From Bacteroidales bacterium (GTDB lineage: Bacteria; Bacteroidota; Bacteroidia; Bacteroidales; UBA932): a DNA stretch of 45,487 nucleotides. The stretch spans positions 1-45,487 of the forward strand of contig JAGCVW010000034.1 in assembly GCA_017962165.1 (NCBI GenBank), written 5' to 3'. The position numbers and the translations under genes were made by a program. Numbering within the stretch: the stretch's first letter is position 1; the number at the start of each line of letters is the position of its first letter. Positions 24,752-33,042 of the stretch are shown here, piece by piece. The notes under the pieces were generated by a model, which was not told the DNA's origin, searched no databases, and saw only the letters and a program-made list of their open reading frames with translations.

Positions 24752-25166
24752 GTTCGACGAAAGGTATCTCGAAATGGCCGAAGTCTGGGCCAAGAATTCG
24801 TATTGCAAGCGCCGTCAGGTCGGCGCCCTGCTCGTGAAGGACCGCATGATCATCTCCGACGGCTACAACGGCACCCCCGCCGGTTTCGAGAACCAGTGCG
24901 AAGACGAAAACGACGTTACGAAGCCCTATGTGCTCCACGCCGAGGCGAACGCCATCACCAAAGTGGCCAAGTCGGGCAACAGCTCGGAAGGTGCGACCCT
25001 CTATGTGACCGCATCTCCCTGCATGGAATGTGCGAAACTCATAATCCAGTCCGGGATCAAGAGGGTCGTCTACAAAGACCTTTACCGCATCACCGACGGA
25101 ATAGACCTCCTGAAGAGCGCCAACATCGAATGCGAGCAGCTTGACACCTCAAAGGATGAAAAGTAG
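24744..25166 (+). CDS. dCMP/deoxycytidylate deaminase
   Basis: A 140-residue zinc deaminase that converts dCMP to dUMP for thymidylate synthesis. The zinc site is visible as HAEANAI (His and catalytic Glu) and SPCMECAK (two Cys). The length and the N-terminus (FDERYLEMAEVWAKNSYCKR) match the ComEB/dCMP deaminase family. It overlaps both neighbours, the ligase by 8 nt and the protease by 11 nt. Confidence 0.92.
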   Translation: MNKFDERYLEMAEVWAKNSYCKRRQVGALLVKDRMIISDGYNGTPAGFENQCEDENDVTKPYVLHAEANAITKVAKSGNSSEGATLYVTASPCMECAKLIIQSGIKRVVYKDLYRITDGIDLLKSANIECEQLDTSKDEK

Positions 25167-26685
25167 CAACTGGTCAGCGATAGCCGTGGCCCTGGCGGGA
25201 ATCCTGCTGGGCGTCATGGGCGTGCTCACCGTCCAGAAGGTGTTCGCCGACAAGGCCCGCCTCAAGGCCGAGTATCAGGACTGGCGCAAGCTCAACCTTA
25301 TCCTCCAGAAGGTCGACGAGAACTATGTGGACCCGGTCGACAGGCAAAAACTCACCGACGCCGCCGTAGTCGCCGCGCTCTCGCAGCTCGACCCCCATTC
25401 GATCTACCTTCCCCCGCAGGAACTTGAAGAATCGGAAACCAGCCTTGCCGGCGGATTCGACGGCATAGGCATACAGTTCAACGTCCCCAACGACACGGCG
25501 GTCGTGATTGAGGTCATCCCCGGCGGCCCCTCGGAAAAGGTCGGCCTGCAGCCGGGTGACCGCATCCTCAAGGTCGACACGATCGAGATCGCCGGGCGCA
25601 GGTACCCGCAGGACAGCATGGTCCGCCATATGCGCGGCCCTTCCGGCACTAAAGTCACGGTCACCGTCCGCCGCGAAGGTGAGGAAATCCCCTTCGAAAT
25701 CACCCGCGACAAGATCCCGACCCACAGCGTCGACGCCGCCTTCATGGTCGGCGACACTACCGGCTACATACGCCTCTCCAAATTTGCCCGAACCACCTTC
25801 AAGGAGTTCAGCGAGGCCGCCTCGCGCCTCAGCTCCGAGGGCATGAAGGAGCTGGTCTTCGACCTGCGCGACAATTCCGGCGGCTACCTCGACCAGGCCC
25901 TCCTGCTCGCAAACGCCTTCCTGGAGAAGGGCGACACGATCGTCTATATCGAAGGACTCCACCGCAAGCGCGAAGTCTACAAGGCCGACGGCAGGGGAGC
26001 GCTCAAGGATGTGGGACTGAAGGTGCTCATCGACGAAGGTTCGGCCTCGTCCAGCGAGATCTTCTCCGGCGCGGTCCAGGACAACCGCCGTGGAACCATC
26101 TACGGCCGCCGTTCGTTCGGCAAGGGCCTTGTCCAGGAGCCCGTCTTCTTCACCGACGGCAGCGGAATCCGCCTCACGGTCGCCCGTTTCTACACGCCCT
26201 CCGGCCGCTGCATCCAGAAACCGTATACAAAGGATTACGCCTACGAAGTCTACAAGCGCTACGACGAAGGCGAGATGGTCGATGCGGACAGCATGAACGT
26301 CTCCAAGGGCGGCATCATCCCCGACGTGTTCGTCCCGATCGACACCACCCGTGCTTCCGATTTCTATATCAAGTGCAACAGGAAAGCCACAACCATGCGC
26401 TTCTCATCGGCCTATTTCGACTCCCACAAAGAGCTGACCGAAATCTCCGATTACTCCGAATTGCTGAAGTATCTGGACAAGGCCGGGCTTGACCGCCTCT
26501 TCCTGGATTATGCCCGGCAGAAAGACGGTTTCGTCCCCAAACCGGGCGAATGGGACGACTCGAAGAGTTACATGATGACCCAGATCAAGGCACTTGTCGG
26601 CCGCTACTCCAAGCTCGGCGACAATGCCTTCTACCACCTTTATCTGCAGATCGACGACGTCTTTGCCGCCGCTACTGCGCAATAA
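25156..26685 (+). CDS. S41-family C-terminal processing protease (CtpA/Prc-like)
   Basis: A 509-residue periplasmic serine protease anchored by an N-terminal helix (AIAVALAGILLGVMGVL). A PDZ domain (about 90-170, GFDGIGIQFNVPND) precedes the S41 domain. The catalytic Ser298 in GSASSSE and Lys323 in SFGKGLVQ are 25 residues apart, as in CtpA. Such enzymes trim or degrade envelope proteins with nonpolar C-termini. I choose ATG 25156; a TTG five codons earlier is possible. The 3' end overlaps the convergent TonB-like gene by 14 bp. Confidence 0.93.
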   Translation: MKSSNWSAIAVALAGILLGVMGVLTVQKVFADKARLKAEYQDWRKLNLILQKVDENYVDPVDRQKLTDAAVVAALSQLDPHSIYLPPQELEESETSLAGGFDGIGIQFNVPNDTAVVIEVIPGGPSEKVGLQPGDRILKVDTIEIAGRRYPQDSMVRHMRGPSGTKVTVTVRREGEEIPFEITRDKIPTHSVDAAFMVGDTTGYIRLSKFARTTFKEFSEAASRLSSEGMKELVFDLRDNSGGYLDQALLLANAFLEKGDTIVYIEGLHRKREVYKADGRGALKDVGLKVLIDEGSASSSEIFSGAVQDNRRGTIYGRRSFGKGLVQEPVFFTDGSGIRLTVARFYTPSGRCIQKPYTKDYAYEVYKRYDEGEMVDADSMNVSKGGIIPDVFVPIDTTRASDFYIKCNRKATTMRFSSAYFDSHKELTEISDYSELLKYLDKAGLDRLFLDYARQKDGFVPKPGEWDDSKSYMMTQIKALVGRYSKLGDNAFYHLYLQIDDVFAAATAQ

Positions 26686-27376
26686 AGCTGTATACTATAT
26701 TACCTATTTCTTTGGGATTGTTGGTTTTGCTTCGCGAGAAGCGGCTGCGGCGCGCTGCGCCCAGTGCGTAGTCCCTAAGACATTTGTCCGACGAAGACAC
26801 CTCGTCCTGGATTTTCGCATCGGTAACGTCTCCAGCGGCATTTACCGTGATGATTACCGTAACTTCCCCAGCTCCAATACACTTGTATGCCGGGATGGGC
26901 AGGTAGCTGCCCTTGCGCTCGCCAAGGGAGTAGGAGAGGACCGAGGGGCCCTGGTATGTTGGCTCGTCCCGCTCAGGCTTCTGCTTCGGAGCCGGCTCGG
27001 CAACGGTAATGGATTCCTCTTTCCGGTTGATGTTCTCGCGCGCCTGCTTCTCGATCCGGGCGGCGTCGCGATAGAGGCGCTCGGCATCGGTGCCTCGGTC
27101 GTCCTTCAGCTTACTGCGGTCTACGACCACGTTGCGCAAAGGCTCGACCTCGCGCACTCCCGCCTCGCGCAGCATCTTCTCGACCCGCGCATTGGCCGCC
27201 TTCTGGCGTGCAATCTCCTTTTCGAGCTTCTCCACCGGATCCTGCTTCGAGAAATCGAGCATGAAAGCCTGGCGCTGACTCTCGATATTGGGGTGGACAA
27301 CCGTCAGGAACAAAACGAGAATCACCGCGAGGTGGACGCTCACGGTGACCAGTATTCCTATGAGGTTGTCGCGCAT
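26672..27376 (-). CDS. TonB-like energy transducer
   Basis: A 234-residue protein with one N-terminal membrane helix (LIGILVTVSVHLAVILVLFL), a charged helical periplasmic spacer rich in Glu, Lys and Arg, and a C-terminal TonB-type domain (GEVTVIITVNAAGDVTDAKI, then LRDYALGAARRSRF). TonB proteins carry ExbB/ExbD energy to outer-membrane receptors; an exbB-exbD operon lies 2 kb upstream on the same strand. The proline-rich spacer is weak compared with classical TonB. Confidence 0.82.
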   Translation of the reverse strand: MRDNLIGILVTVSVHLAVILVLFLTVVHPNIESQRQAFMLDFSKQDPVEKLEKEIARQKAANARVEKMLREAGVREVEPLRNVVVDRSKLKDDRGTDAERLYRDAARIEKQARENINRKEESITVAEPAPKQKPERDEPTYQGPSVLSYSLGERKGSYLPIPAYKCIGAGEVTVIITVNAAGDVTDAKIQDEVSSSDKCLRDYALGAARRSRFSRSKTNNPKEIGNIVYSFIAQ

Positions 27377-27392
27377 AACGGCAGCGGCCAGG

Positions 27393-28013
27393 TTATTTCT
27401 GTGCCCTCAGTTCCTTGCGGATCGTGTTGTTGATAACGTCGATCGCGACCTTGTTGTGGCCGCCCTGGGGGATAATGATATCAGCGTAGCGCTTGCTCGG
27501 CTCGATGAACTGCAGATACATCGGCTTCACTGTCTTCGAGTAACGCTCGATCACCCAGCGCACGTCCTTGCCGCGCTCCACTATGTCGCGGGTCATCACG
27601 CGCATCAGACGGTCGTCGTCGTCCGCATCCACGAATATCTTGATGTCCATCTGGTCGCGGAGCTCCGGGCATGTGAACACCAGAATACCCTCGATGATGA
27701 TAACGTCCGCTGGATCTACGTGGACCGTCTCGGTCTTGCTGCGGCTGCAGGATATATACGAATAGATAGGCTGCTCGATGCTCTTGCCGGCCTTCAGCTC
27801 CGAAAGCTGCTGGCAGATAAGCTCCCAGTCGATAGCGTCCGGATGGTCGAAGTTGTGGTTGCGCTTCTCCTCGTCCGTCAGGTCGCTCGAATCCTTGTAA
27901 TACGAATCCAGCGGAATCGTAACGACGCTCTCGCCCTTCAGCGTTTCAGTAATAGCCCTGACTACCGTGGTCTTTCCACTGCCGGATCCCCCGGCGATAC
28001 CGATAACTAACAT
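27393..28013 (-). CDS. udk: Uridine kinase
   Basis: A 206-residue P-loop kinase that phosphorylates uridine and cytidine in pyrimidine salvage. Walker A is GIAGGSGSGKTTVV near 5-18, followed by the nucleoside-binding DSYYKD and FDHPDAIDW, and IIEGILVF. The length is normal. Hairpin copy 2 lies 16 nt upstream of the start and separates it from asnS. The TonB-like gene ends upstream by 16 nt, so they may share an mRNA. Confidence 0.95.
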   Translation of the reverse strand: MLVIGIAGGSGSGKTTVVRAITETLKGESVVTIPLDSYYKDSSDLTDEEKRNHNFDHPDAIDWELICQQLSELKAGKSIEQPIYSYISCSRSKTETVHVDPADVIIIEGILVFTCPELRDQMDIKIFVDADDDDRLMRVMTRDIVERGKDVRWVIERYSKTVKPMYLQFIEPSKRYADIIIPQGGHNKVAIDVINNTIRKELRAQK

Positions 28014-28029
28014 ATCTTATAATGTCTGA

Positions 28030-28133
28030 GTATTTCGGTTAGCTGTTTTGACCCGCATTTACCCGGAATAGGGTCGCTCCCAGCTGCGAAGCATCATTGA
28101 GCGATTGCGGGTCAAAACAGCTAACCGAAATAC
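28030..28133. repeat. Variable-arm hairpin element, copy 2
   Basis: Arms of 27 nt (GTATTTCGGTTAGCTGTTTT... to CCCGC) pair without a mismatch. The core is ATTTACCCGGAATAGG, GTCGCTC, a short GCT/AGC mini-hairpin, and GAGCGATTGCGG. The right arm stops one base before the asnS stop codon; udk starts 16 nt beyond the left arm. Confidence 0.9.
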
Positions 28134-28134
28134 G

Positions 28135-29544
28135 TTAAAACTCTGCATTTTTTGGCGTACGAGGGAACGGGATGACGTCCCTGATGTTTTGCATTCCGGT
28201 GATGAAGAGCAGTAGACGCTCGAAGCCAAGTCCGAAGCCGGAGTGGGGGCAACTGCCGAAACGGCGGGTATCCAGGTACCACTCGAGGTTGTCGCGCTTC
28301 ATGTGGAGCTCGTCGATGCGGCTCTCCAACTTCTGAAGGTCGGCCTCGCGCTCGGATCCGCCAATGATCTCCCCGATCTTCGGGAAGAGAACGTCCATCG
28401 CGCGCACGGTCTTACCGTCTTCGTTCTGCTTCATGTAGAAGGCCTTGATATCCTTCGGATAGTCCGTAAGGATCACCGGCCTCTTGAAATGCTCTTCTAC
28501 CAGATATCTTTCGTGTTCGCTCTGGAGATCGGTTCCCCAGTCAACGGGATATTCAAATGTGTGTCCGTGGGCAATCGCATCCTTGAGGATGTCGATTCCC
28601 TCGGTATAGGGCAGGCGCACGAACTCAGTGTCGATAACGCCTTCCAGACGCGCGATGAGCGTATCGTCATAGCGGTCGTTGAGGAACTGGATGTCGTCGC
28701 GGCAGTTGTCAAGGGCATACCTGACGAGGCTCTTGATGAAGTCCTCCGCCAGATCCATGTTGTCCTTGATGTCGTAGAACGCCATCTCCGGCTCTATCAT
28801 CCAGAACTCCGCAAGATGCCTAGGAGTATTGGAATTCTCGGCGCGGAAGGTAGGACCGAAGGTATAGATCTCGCCCACGGCGGTCGCCCCGAGCTCGCCT
28901 TCGAGCTGGCCGCTGACCGTAAGGCTGGTCATCTTTCCGAAGAAGTCCTTGCTGTAGTCCGGCAGGCCCTTCTTGTTCTTCGGGACGTTGTTCAGGTCGA
29001 GCGTAGTCACCTGGAACATCTGGCCGGCGCCTTCAGCGTCGGACTCGGTAATCAGCGGGGTGTTCAGGTAAACGAAGCCCCTGCTGTGGAAATACTCGTG
29101 GATGGCGAAGGCCATCTGGCTGCGAAGGCGGTAAATCGCGCCGAAGGTATTGGTCCTCGGGCGCATGTGGGCAACCGTACGCAGATACTCGAAGGAGGTG
29201 TCTTTTTTCTGGAGAGGGTAGCGCATGGGGTCGCTCTCGCCGTAGACCTCGATATTCTTAGCCTTGATCTCGACTGCCTGCCCGCTGCCTATGGACTCCA
29301 CCAGGGAGCCCTTGACCGCGATGCACGCGCCGGTGCTGATCCTGGCGAGTATCGGCTCTGTCTCCGGAGTCTTGTCGACGACTATCTGGATATTCTTGAT
29401 GGTCGAACCGTCGTTGAGCGCGATGAACGCTATTTCTTTATTTCCTCTCTTGGTCCTTACCCAACCTTTGGCAAGGACGTCCTGTCCTGCGGGCATTGCC
29501 AGCAGGTCCTTGACTTTAGTGCGGAGTATTTCCTTCTTACTCAT
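28135..29544 (-). CDS. asnS: Asparaginyl-tRNA synthetase
   Basis: A 469-residue class IIb synthetase. An N-terminal OB anticodon-binding domain ([20 protein letters not shown]) precedes the catalytic domain. Motif 2 is [20 protein letters not shown] and motif 3 is [16 protein letters not shown] followed by [10 protein letters not shown]. The length and motifs separate it from aspartyl- and lysyl-tRNA synthetases. A strong intrinsic terminator lies in the 63-nt gap to exbD, and no TAnnTTTG box is visible in that gap. Confidence 0.96.
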   Translation of the reverse strand: MSKKEILRTKVKDLLAMPAGQDVLAKGWVRTKRGNKEIAFIALNDGSTIKNIQIVVDKTPETEPILARISTGACIAVKGSLVESIGSGQAVEIKAKNIEVYGESDPMRYPLQKKDTSFEYLRTVAHMRPRTNTFGAIYRLRSQMAFAIHEYFHSRGFVYLNTPLITESDAEGAGQMFQVTTLDLNNVPKNKKGLPDYSKDFFGKMTSLTVSGQLEGELGATAVGEIYTFGPTFRAENSNTPRHLAEFWMIEPEMAFYDIKDNMDLAEDFIKSLVRYALDNCRDDIQFLNDRYDDTLIARLEGVIDTEFVRLPYTEGIDILKDAIAHGHTFEYPVDWGTDLQSEHERYLVEEHFKRPVILTDYPKDIKAFYMKQNEDGKTVRAMDVLFPKIGEIIGGSEREADLQKLESRIDELHMKRDNLEWYLDTRRFGSCPHSGFGLGFERLLLFITGMQNIRDVIPFPRTPKNAEF

Positions 29545-29556
29545 TTGCTTTCTTTT

Positions 29557-29589
29557 GATAAAAGAGCAGCCCCTGTGGCGGGGCTGCTC
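29557..29589 (-). terminator. Intrinsic terminator between exbD and asnS
   Basis: GAGCAGCCCC (29564-29573) pairs perfectly with GGGGCTGCTC (29580-29589), and the minus strand then reads TTTTATC. It ends the exb operon 12 nt before the asnS start codon. Confidence 0.88.
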
Positions 29590-29607
29590 ATATACGGTAG
29601 TCTGAGC

Positions 29608-30075
29608 TTACTCGGACGGTCTCCTTGCGGAGTACATGATCTTAAGCGCGGAGCAGCGGCGCAGCTCCTGCTTTACGTCGGTAATGATACCCATGCGGAC
29701 ATCCTGGTCGGCCCTGATGCAGACGGTCATGAGGGGGCGGTCGCCCTCGTTCATGGCCTCACGCTCGGAAGCGACGAAGTCACGGATGTCTTCCTTGGTC
29801 TTGAAGGAGTCGTTGAGCTGGATACGGGCGTCGGTACCGTACTGGGCCTGGAGGGACCTGATAGGAGTACCGATGTTGATATAAGACGAAAGGTCTTTAC
29901 GCTCCAGCTTCGTAACCTCCGAAGCCTCGGGAAGCTTCACCTGAACCTTGTTCTCGGTCTCGCGCATCTGCGTGGTGACCATGAAGAAGAACAGGAGCAT
30001 GAACACGATATCGGAGAGGGAACCCGAAGAGATTCCGGGAACTTCCTTCTTGTTGTTTCCACCAAACATTGACAT
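29608..30075 (-). CDS. exbD: ExbD/TolR-family biopolymer transport protein
   Basis: A 155-residue protein with a short cytosolic N-terminus, one membrane helix carrying the protonatable Asp in GSLSDIVFMLLFFFMVTT, and a small periplasmic domain. Together with ExbB it forms the proton-driven motor for TonB. It is the last gene of the exb operon, 15 nt after the other exbD, and is followed by a terminator. Confidence 0.92.
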   Translation of the reverse strand: MSMFGGNNKKEVPGISSGSLSDIVFMLLFFFMVTTQMRETENKVQVKLPEASEVTKLERKDLSSYINIGTPIRSLQAQYGTDARIQLNDSFKTKEDIRDFVASEREAMNEGDRPLMTVCIRADQDVRMGIITDVKQELRRCSALKIMYSARRPSE

Positions 30076-30090
30076 GGCTGAATCCTCCTA

Positions 30091-30675
30091 TTATCTTGTT
30101 GATGCGTTTACGTCCTTAGGCTCCGCTTCGGAAATGTTCTGGGGGACGGCTTTCTTCACCCATCCCTGCTCCTCCTCCGAGAGGCGGGCATACTTCTTTC
30201 CGAAATTGGCCATCGAGAATTCGTCGCGGAGTTCGTTGACTGCCTTCACAAGCTCGTTCTGCACAGCGATGTATGTAGAGTAGCTTGTACCGCGGTCGTT
30301 CTGCAGGGAGATAACACCCTTCGACACGGGGACGGCCTTGAAACCCTCGATCTCCTTAACTTCCTTTTCGGGGAGGTTGGGGTCGTTGTTGGGGTTGTCG
30401 AGGAACTCCTTGACTTTGTCCTTCAGGAAAGCTATTTCGATTCCTTCACTACCGGCAAGTACCCTGTCTGCGGAATTGATTCGCACCACGATGATGTTGC
30501 GGCGGTTGATCTTCTGGTCCTCCACCTGCTGCTTTGAATCAGGGATGGGGGGAAGACGGCGCGCAAGACCTGTCTGGCTTCCCATGGTTGTAGTCATGAG
30601 GAAGTAGCAGAGCAGAAGGAATGCGATATCCGCTGTGGAACTGGTATTTAAACCCGGAGTTTTTTTCTTGGACAT
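30091..30675 (-). CDS. exbD: ExbD-family protein, longer paralogue
   Basis: A 194-residue ExbD relative. The membrane helix with its Asp is in NTSSTADIAFLLLCYFLMTT, followed by a longer, charged periplasmic region than the second ExbD. Bacteroidetes often carry two ExbD forms per ExbB. I place the start at ATG 30675 (MSKKKTPGLN); a GTG 36 nt upstream would overlap the preceding gene by 29 nt. Confidence 0.9.
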   Translation of the reverse strand: MSKKKTPGLNTSSTADIAFLLLCYFLMTTTMGSQTGLARRLPPIPDSKQQVEDQKINRRNIIVVRINSADRVLAGSEGIEIAFLKDKVKEFLDNPNNDPNLPEKEVKEIEGFKAVPVSKGVISLQNDRGTSYSTYIAVQNELVKAVNELRDEFSMANFGKKYARLSEEEQGWVKKAVPQNISEAEPKDVNASTR

Positions 30676-30682
30676 AGTCTTG

Positions 30683-31129
30683 TTACTTTGCCTGTTTCTT
30701 GTTGCGGACACCGGCTACGATCTCTCCGACGATGATGGAGAGGATAGTCAGGCCACCGACCAGATAGGTCAGATTGAGAATAGTATCCGTGAGCTTGAGG
30801 GTCGCTTTGGAAGGCTGCTCAAGCATTCCGAGGGCCTCTGAGCCGGGGGACAGCAGGTATACTACCAGAACAACGACAGCGGTACCTCCAATGACGGCAA
30901 GAATCTTCCAGAGGAATTTCTTGTCGTTCTTCACCCCGATCCATCCGCCGATGCAGATGATGCTGGCCAGGGCGAGGCCGACCATCGCATAAGTCCAGTA
31001 GAAGAGCACGTCGACGGCCACCGCATCGTTCCTCTCGAAGCCGTAGATCCAGGCTCCGATAAAGATCACGACGCTGAGGACGAGGAGACCCAGCAGGACC
31101 CATTTGATGATTTTACTGTAGTCTTTCAT
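30683..31129 (-). CDS. Four-helix membrane protein of the exb operon
   Basis: A 148-residue integral membrane protein with four likely helices (WVLLGLLVLSVVIFIGAWIY, YAMVGLALASIICIGGWIGV, ILAVIGGTAVVVLVVYLL, YLVGGLTILSIIVGEIV). I do not know its function. Similar proteins occur between exbB and exbD in other Bacteroidales, so a role in motor assembly is possible. It sits 9 nt after exbB and 7 nt before the long exbD. Confidence 0.75.
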   Translation of the reverse strand: MKDYSKIIKWVLLGLLVLSVVIFIGAWIYGFERNDAVAVDVLFYWTYAMVGLALASIICIGGWIGVKNDKKFLWKILAVIGGTAVVVLVVYLLSPGSEALGMLEQPSKATLKLTDTILNLTYLVGGLTILSIIVGEIVAGVRNKKQAK

Positions 31130-31138
31130 GATCCTGAA

Positions 31139-31930
31139 TTATTTTGCCTTGTAAGCTGTAAGGACGTCCACGAGGTCGATCGAAGCCTCTTCCATGTCGA
31201 TGGTGATGCTGTCGATCTTTGCGAGGATGTAGTTGTAGAACACCTGGAGGATCATAGCTACGATAAGACCCGCAACGGTAGTGATAAGAGCGACCTTCAT
31301 ACCGCCAGCCACAACGTTAGGGGAGATATCACCTGCAGCCTGGATAGCGTCGAAGGCCTGGATCATACCGATAACGGTTCCAAGGAATCCGAGGGACGGG
31401 GCGATGGCGATGAAGAGGGAGATCCATGAAAGGCCGTTCTCAAGCATGCTCATCTGGATCGAGCCGGAAGAAACTACGTTCTTCTCAACTACGTCGAGGC
31501 CCTGATCATAGCGGTCGAGTCCGTCGTAGAAGATCTTCGCCACAGGACCGCGGGTCTCGCGGCATACTGCCTTTGCGGCTTCGATTCCGCCCTCCTTAAG
31601 AGCTGCCTCGACCTTCTCGACGAGAGCCTTTGCATTGGTCCTCGAGAACGAGAGATAAAGGATACGCTCGATCGAAAGAGCCATACCGAGGATAAGGCAG
31701 ATGATAACGAGTGACATGAACCCTGCACCACCCTCGATGAACTTTGTCTTGAGGGCCTGATGGAGAGGAATCTCGCTCTGAGTGTTGAACGGGTCAACCT
31801 CAGCGTCGTCTGCAGGGGCGGCTACCTCAGTGGCTTCCGGTGCAGCCTGCTCAGATTCCTGTGCCGATGCGATGCTGGCGGAGAAGACCAGGATGGCCGC
31901 TGCTGCCAAAAACATGGAAATCTTTTTCAT
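31139..31930 (-). CDS. exbB: ExbB/TolQ-family proton channel
   Basis: A 263-residue MotA/TolQ/ExbB protein. It begins with a signal-peptide-like segment (MKKISMFLAAAAILVFSASI) and an acidic Ala/Pro-rich stretch, as in Bacteroidetes ExbB, then three helices including the core SLGFLGTVIGMIQAF and VALITTVAGLIVAMI. It forms the proton channel with ExbD. The 98-nt leader up to hairpin copy 3 is A-rich with repeated AACAA, favourable for translation in this phylum. Confidence 0.94.
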   Translation of the reverse strand: MKKISMFLAAAAILVFSASIASAQESEQAAPEATEVAAPADDAEVDPFNTQSEIPLHQALKTKFIEGGAGFMSLVIICLILGMALSIERILYLSFSRTNAKALVEKVEAALKEGGIEAAKAVCRETRGPVAKIFYDGLDRYDQGLDVVEKNVVSSGSIQMSMLENGLSWISLFIAIAPSLGFLGTVIGMIQAFDAIQAAGDISPNVVAGGMKVALITTVAGLIVAMILQVFYNYILAKIDSITIDMEEASIDLVDVLTAYKAK

Positions 31931-32028
31931 AACTGTTTTTGATTGTAGTTTTTAATTGTTGTTATTGATTTGTTGTTTTTATTCCAATTCACAAATTCGA
32001 TGCAATATAGTAAAAATTATTCAATGTT

Positions 32029-32134
32029 GGAACGTGCGGGCAGACTTTTAAGGCGCAATCGCTCGACGGCGCTGCGCGTCTGGGAGCGACCCTAGTCCGG
32101 GTAAATGCGCCTTAAAAGTCTGCCCGCTCGTTCC
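32029..32134. repeat. Variable-arm hairpin element, copy 3 (inverted)
   Basis: Arms of 28 nt (GGAACGTGCGGGCAGACTTT... ) pair with one mismatch. The core is in the opposite orientation to the other copies: GCGCAATCGCTC, the mini-hairpin region, GAGCGACCCTAGTCCGGGTAAAT. The right arm reaches the last base of the tatD stop codon (32134). ExbB starts 98 nt away on the other side. Confidence 0.9.
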
Positions 32135-32916
32135 TATGGATTTGTCAATCCGAAAAGATTCTCCGCGTTAGCGGTGGTTGCGGCGGCGACCCGTTCGATG
32201 CTAATGCCTTTTATCTCAGCGAGTTTGGCCGCTATCAGAGGAATATACGAGCTTTCGTTGCGCGTCCCGCGCAGCGGAGTCGGAGCCATATACGGCGCGT
32301 CGGTCTCCAGCAGAATCATCTCGATTGGGATGTCCTTTACGGCCTCTGCGATTCCGGCCTTCTTGAAGGTCAGGACTCCGCCGATTCCCACGCTCCAGTC
32401 TCCGTATCGGCGAATTCGCGCCGCAGTCTCGGCGCTGCCGCTGAAGGCGTGGAGGTTGCCCCTCAGGCCAAGCCCGCGGCAGCTGTCCAGCACCGCGAAA
32501 AAGTCGTCAGTGGCGTCGCGCAGATGTATGTTGACCGGCAGGTCCAGCTGCGCGGCCAGCTCCAGCTGCGCCTTCAGGGCCTCTTTCTGCTGCTCCTTAA
32601 ACTCGGTGGTGAAGTGGTAATCCAGCCCGATCTCGCCTATGGCCACGAAACGCGCCGGGTCCTTCGCATGCTCGAAAACCAGATCGAGCTCGTCCTTCCA
32701 GTTCTCGCGCACCGCGCCCGGATACAGGCCGAGCATCGGGAACACCACGCCCGGATGCCTCCCCACGAGCTCGAGCATACGCGGCCGGTCGTGGCTGTCC
32801 ACGTCTGCGTGGAGCATCCGCGTCACCCCCGCCGCGATCGCCCGCGCGATCACCTCGTCCTGCTCGCTCCCGTAAGCCTCGTCGCTCGGATGGCAATGTG
32901 TATCGATAAATTCCAT
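32134..32916 (-). CDS. tatD: TatD-family metal-dependent DNase
   Basis: A 260-residue metal-dependent hydrolase of the TatD DNase family. The metal ligands are in FIDTHCHPSD, GEIGLDYH, NIHLRD, HAFSG and LETDAPYMAP. Such enzymes act as 3'-5' exonucleases in DNA repair or nucleic-acid turnover. ATG 32916 (MEFIDTHCH) is preferred over a GTG two codons earlier, since the promoter box TAAATTTG ends 5 nt before it. The gene is flanked by hairpin copies 3 and 4. Confidence 0.93.
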   Translation of the reverse strand: MEFIDTHCHPSDEAYGSEQDEVIARAIAAGVTRMLHADVDSHDRPRMLELVGRHPGVVFPMLGLYPGAVRENWKDELDLVFEHAKDPARFVAIGEIGLDYHFTTEFKEQQKEALKAQLELAAQLDLPVNIHLRDATDDFFAVLDSCRGLGLRGNLHAFSGSAETAARIRRYGDWSVGIGGVLTFKKAGIAEAVKDIPIEMILLETDAPYMAPTPLRGTRNESSYIPLIAAKLAEIKGISIERVAAATTANAENLFGLTNP

Positions 32917-32921
32917 TGACA

Positions 32922-32929
32922 CAAATTTA
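32922..32929 (-). promoter_or_regulatory. TAnnTTTG box 5 nt before the tatD ATG
   Basis: TAAATTTG on the minus strand is followed by TGTCA and the ATG at 32916. The -33 position would fall inside the arm of hairpin copy 4, and no clear TTTG is seen there. Confidence 0.4.
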
Positions 32930-32940
32930 ATAAATTATGC

Positions 32941-33042
32941 AGAAACAGCCATGTACTTTCAGCCGCATTTACCCGGACTAGGGTCGCTCCTTGACGCGCA
33001 GCGCCTTTGAGCGATAGCGGCTGAAAGTACATGGCTGTTTCT
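32941..33042. repeat. Variable-arm hairpin element, copy 4
   Basis: Arms of 26 nt (AGAAACAGCCATGTACTTTC... to CCGC) pair perfectly. The core is ATTTACCCGGACTAGG, GTCGCTC, GACGC-GCA-GCGCC, GAGCGATAGCGG. The right arm contains two bases of the dprA stop codon; the left arm lies 25 nt before the tatD ATG. Confidence 0.9.

Noticed and set aside
22022-24808. A 928-codon open frame on the minus strand opposite the lipoprotein and acyl-CoA ligase
   Set aside because: It is a shadow of strong GC-biased codon use on the plus strand; the peptide has no domain and both plus-strand genes are well supported.
20468-33042. Integron attC sites or retron msr/msd structures
   Set aside because: attC sites have conserved ends and variable centre, the opposite of this; no integrase or reverse transcriptase is in the window.
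20468-33042. Ordinary intrinsic terminators
   Set aside because: No U-tract follows any of the four hairpins, and the arms plus core are far longer than usual.
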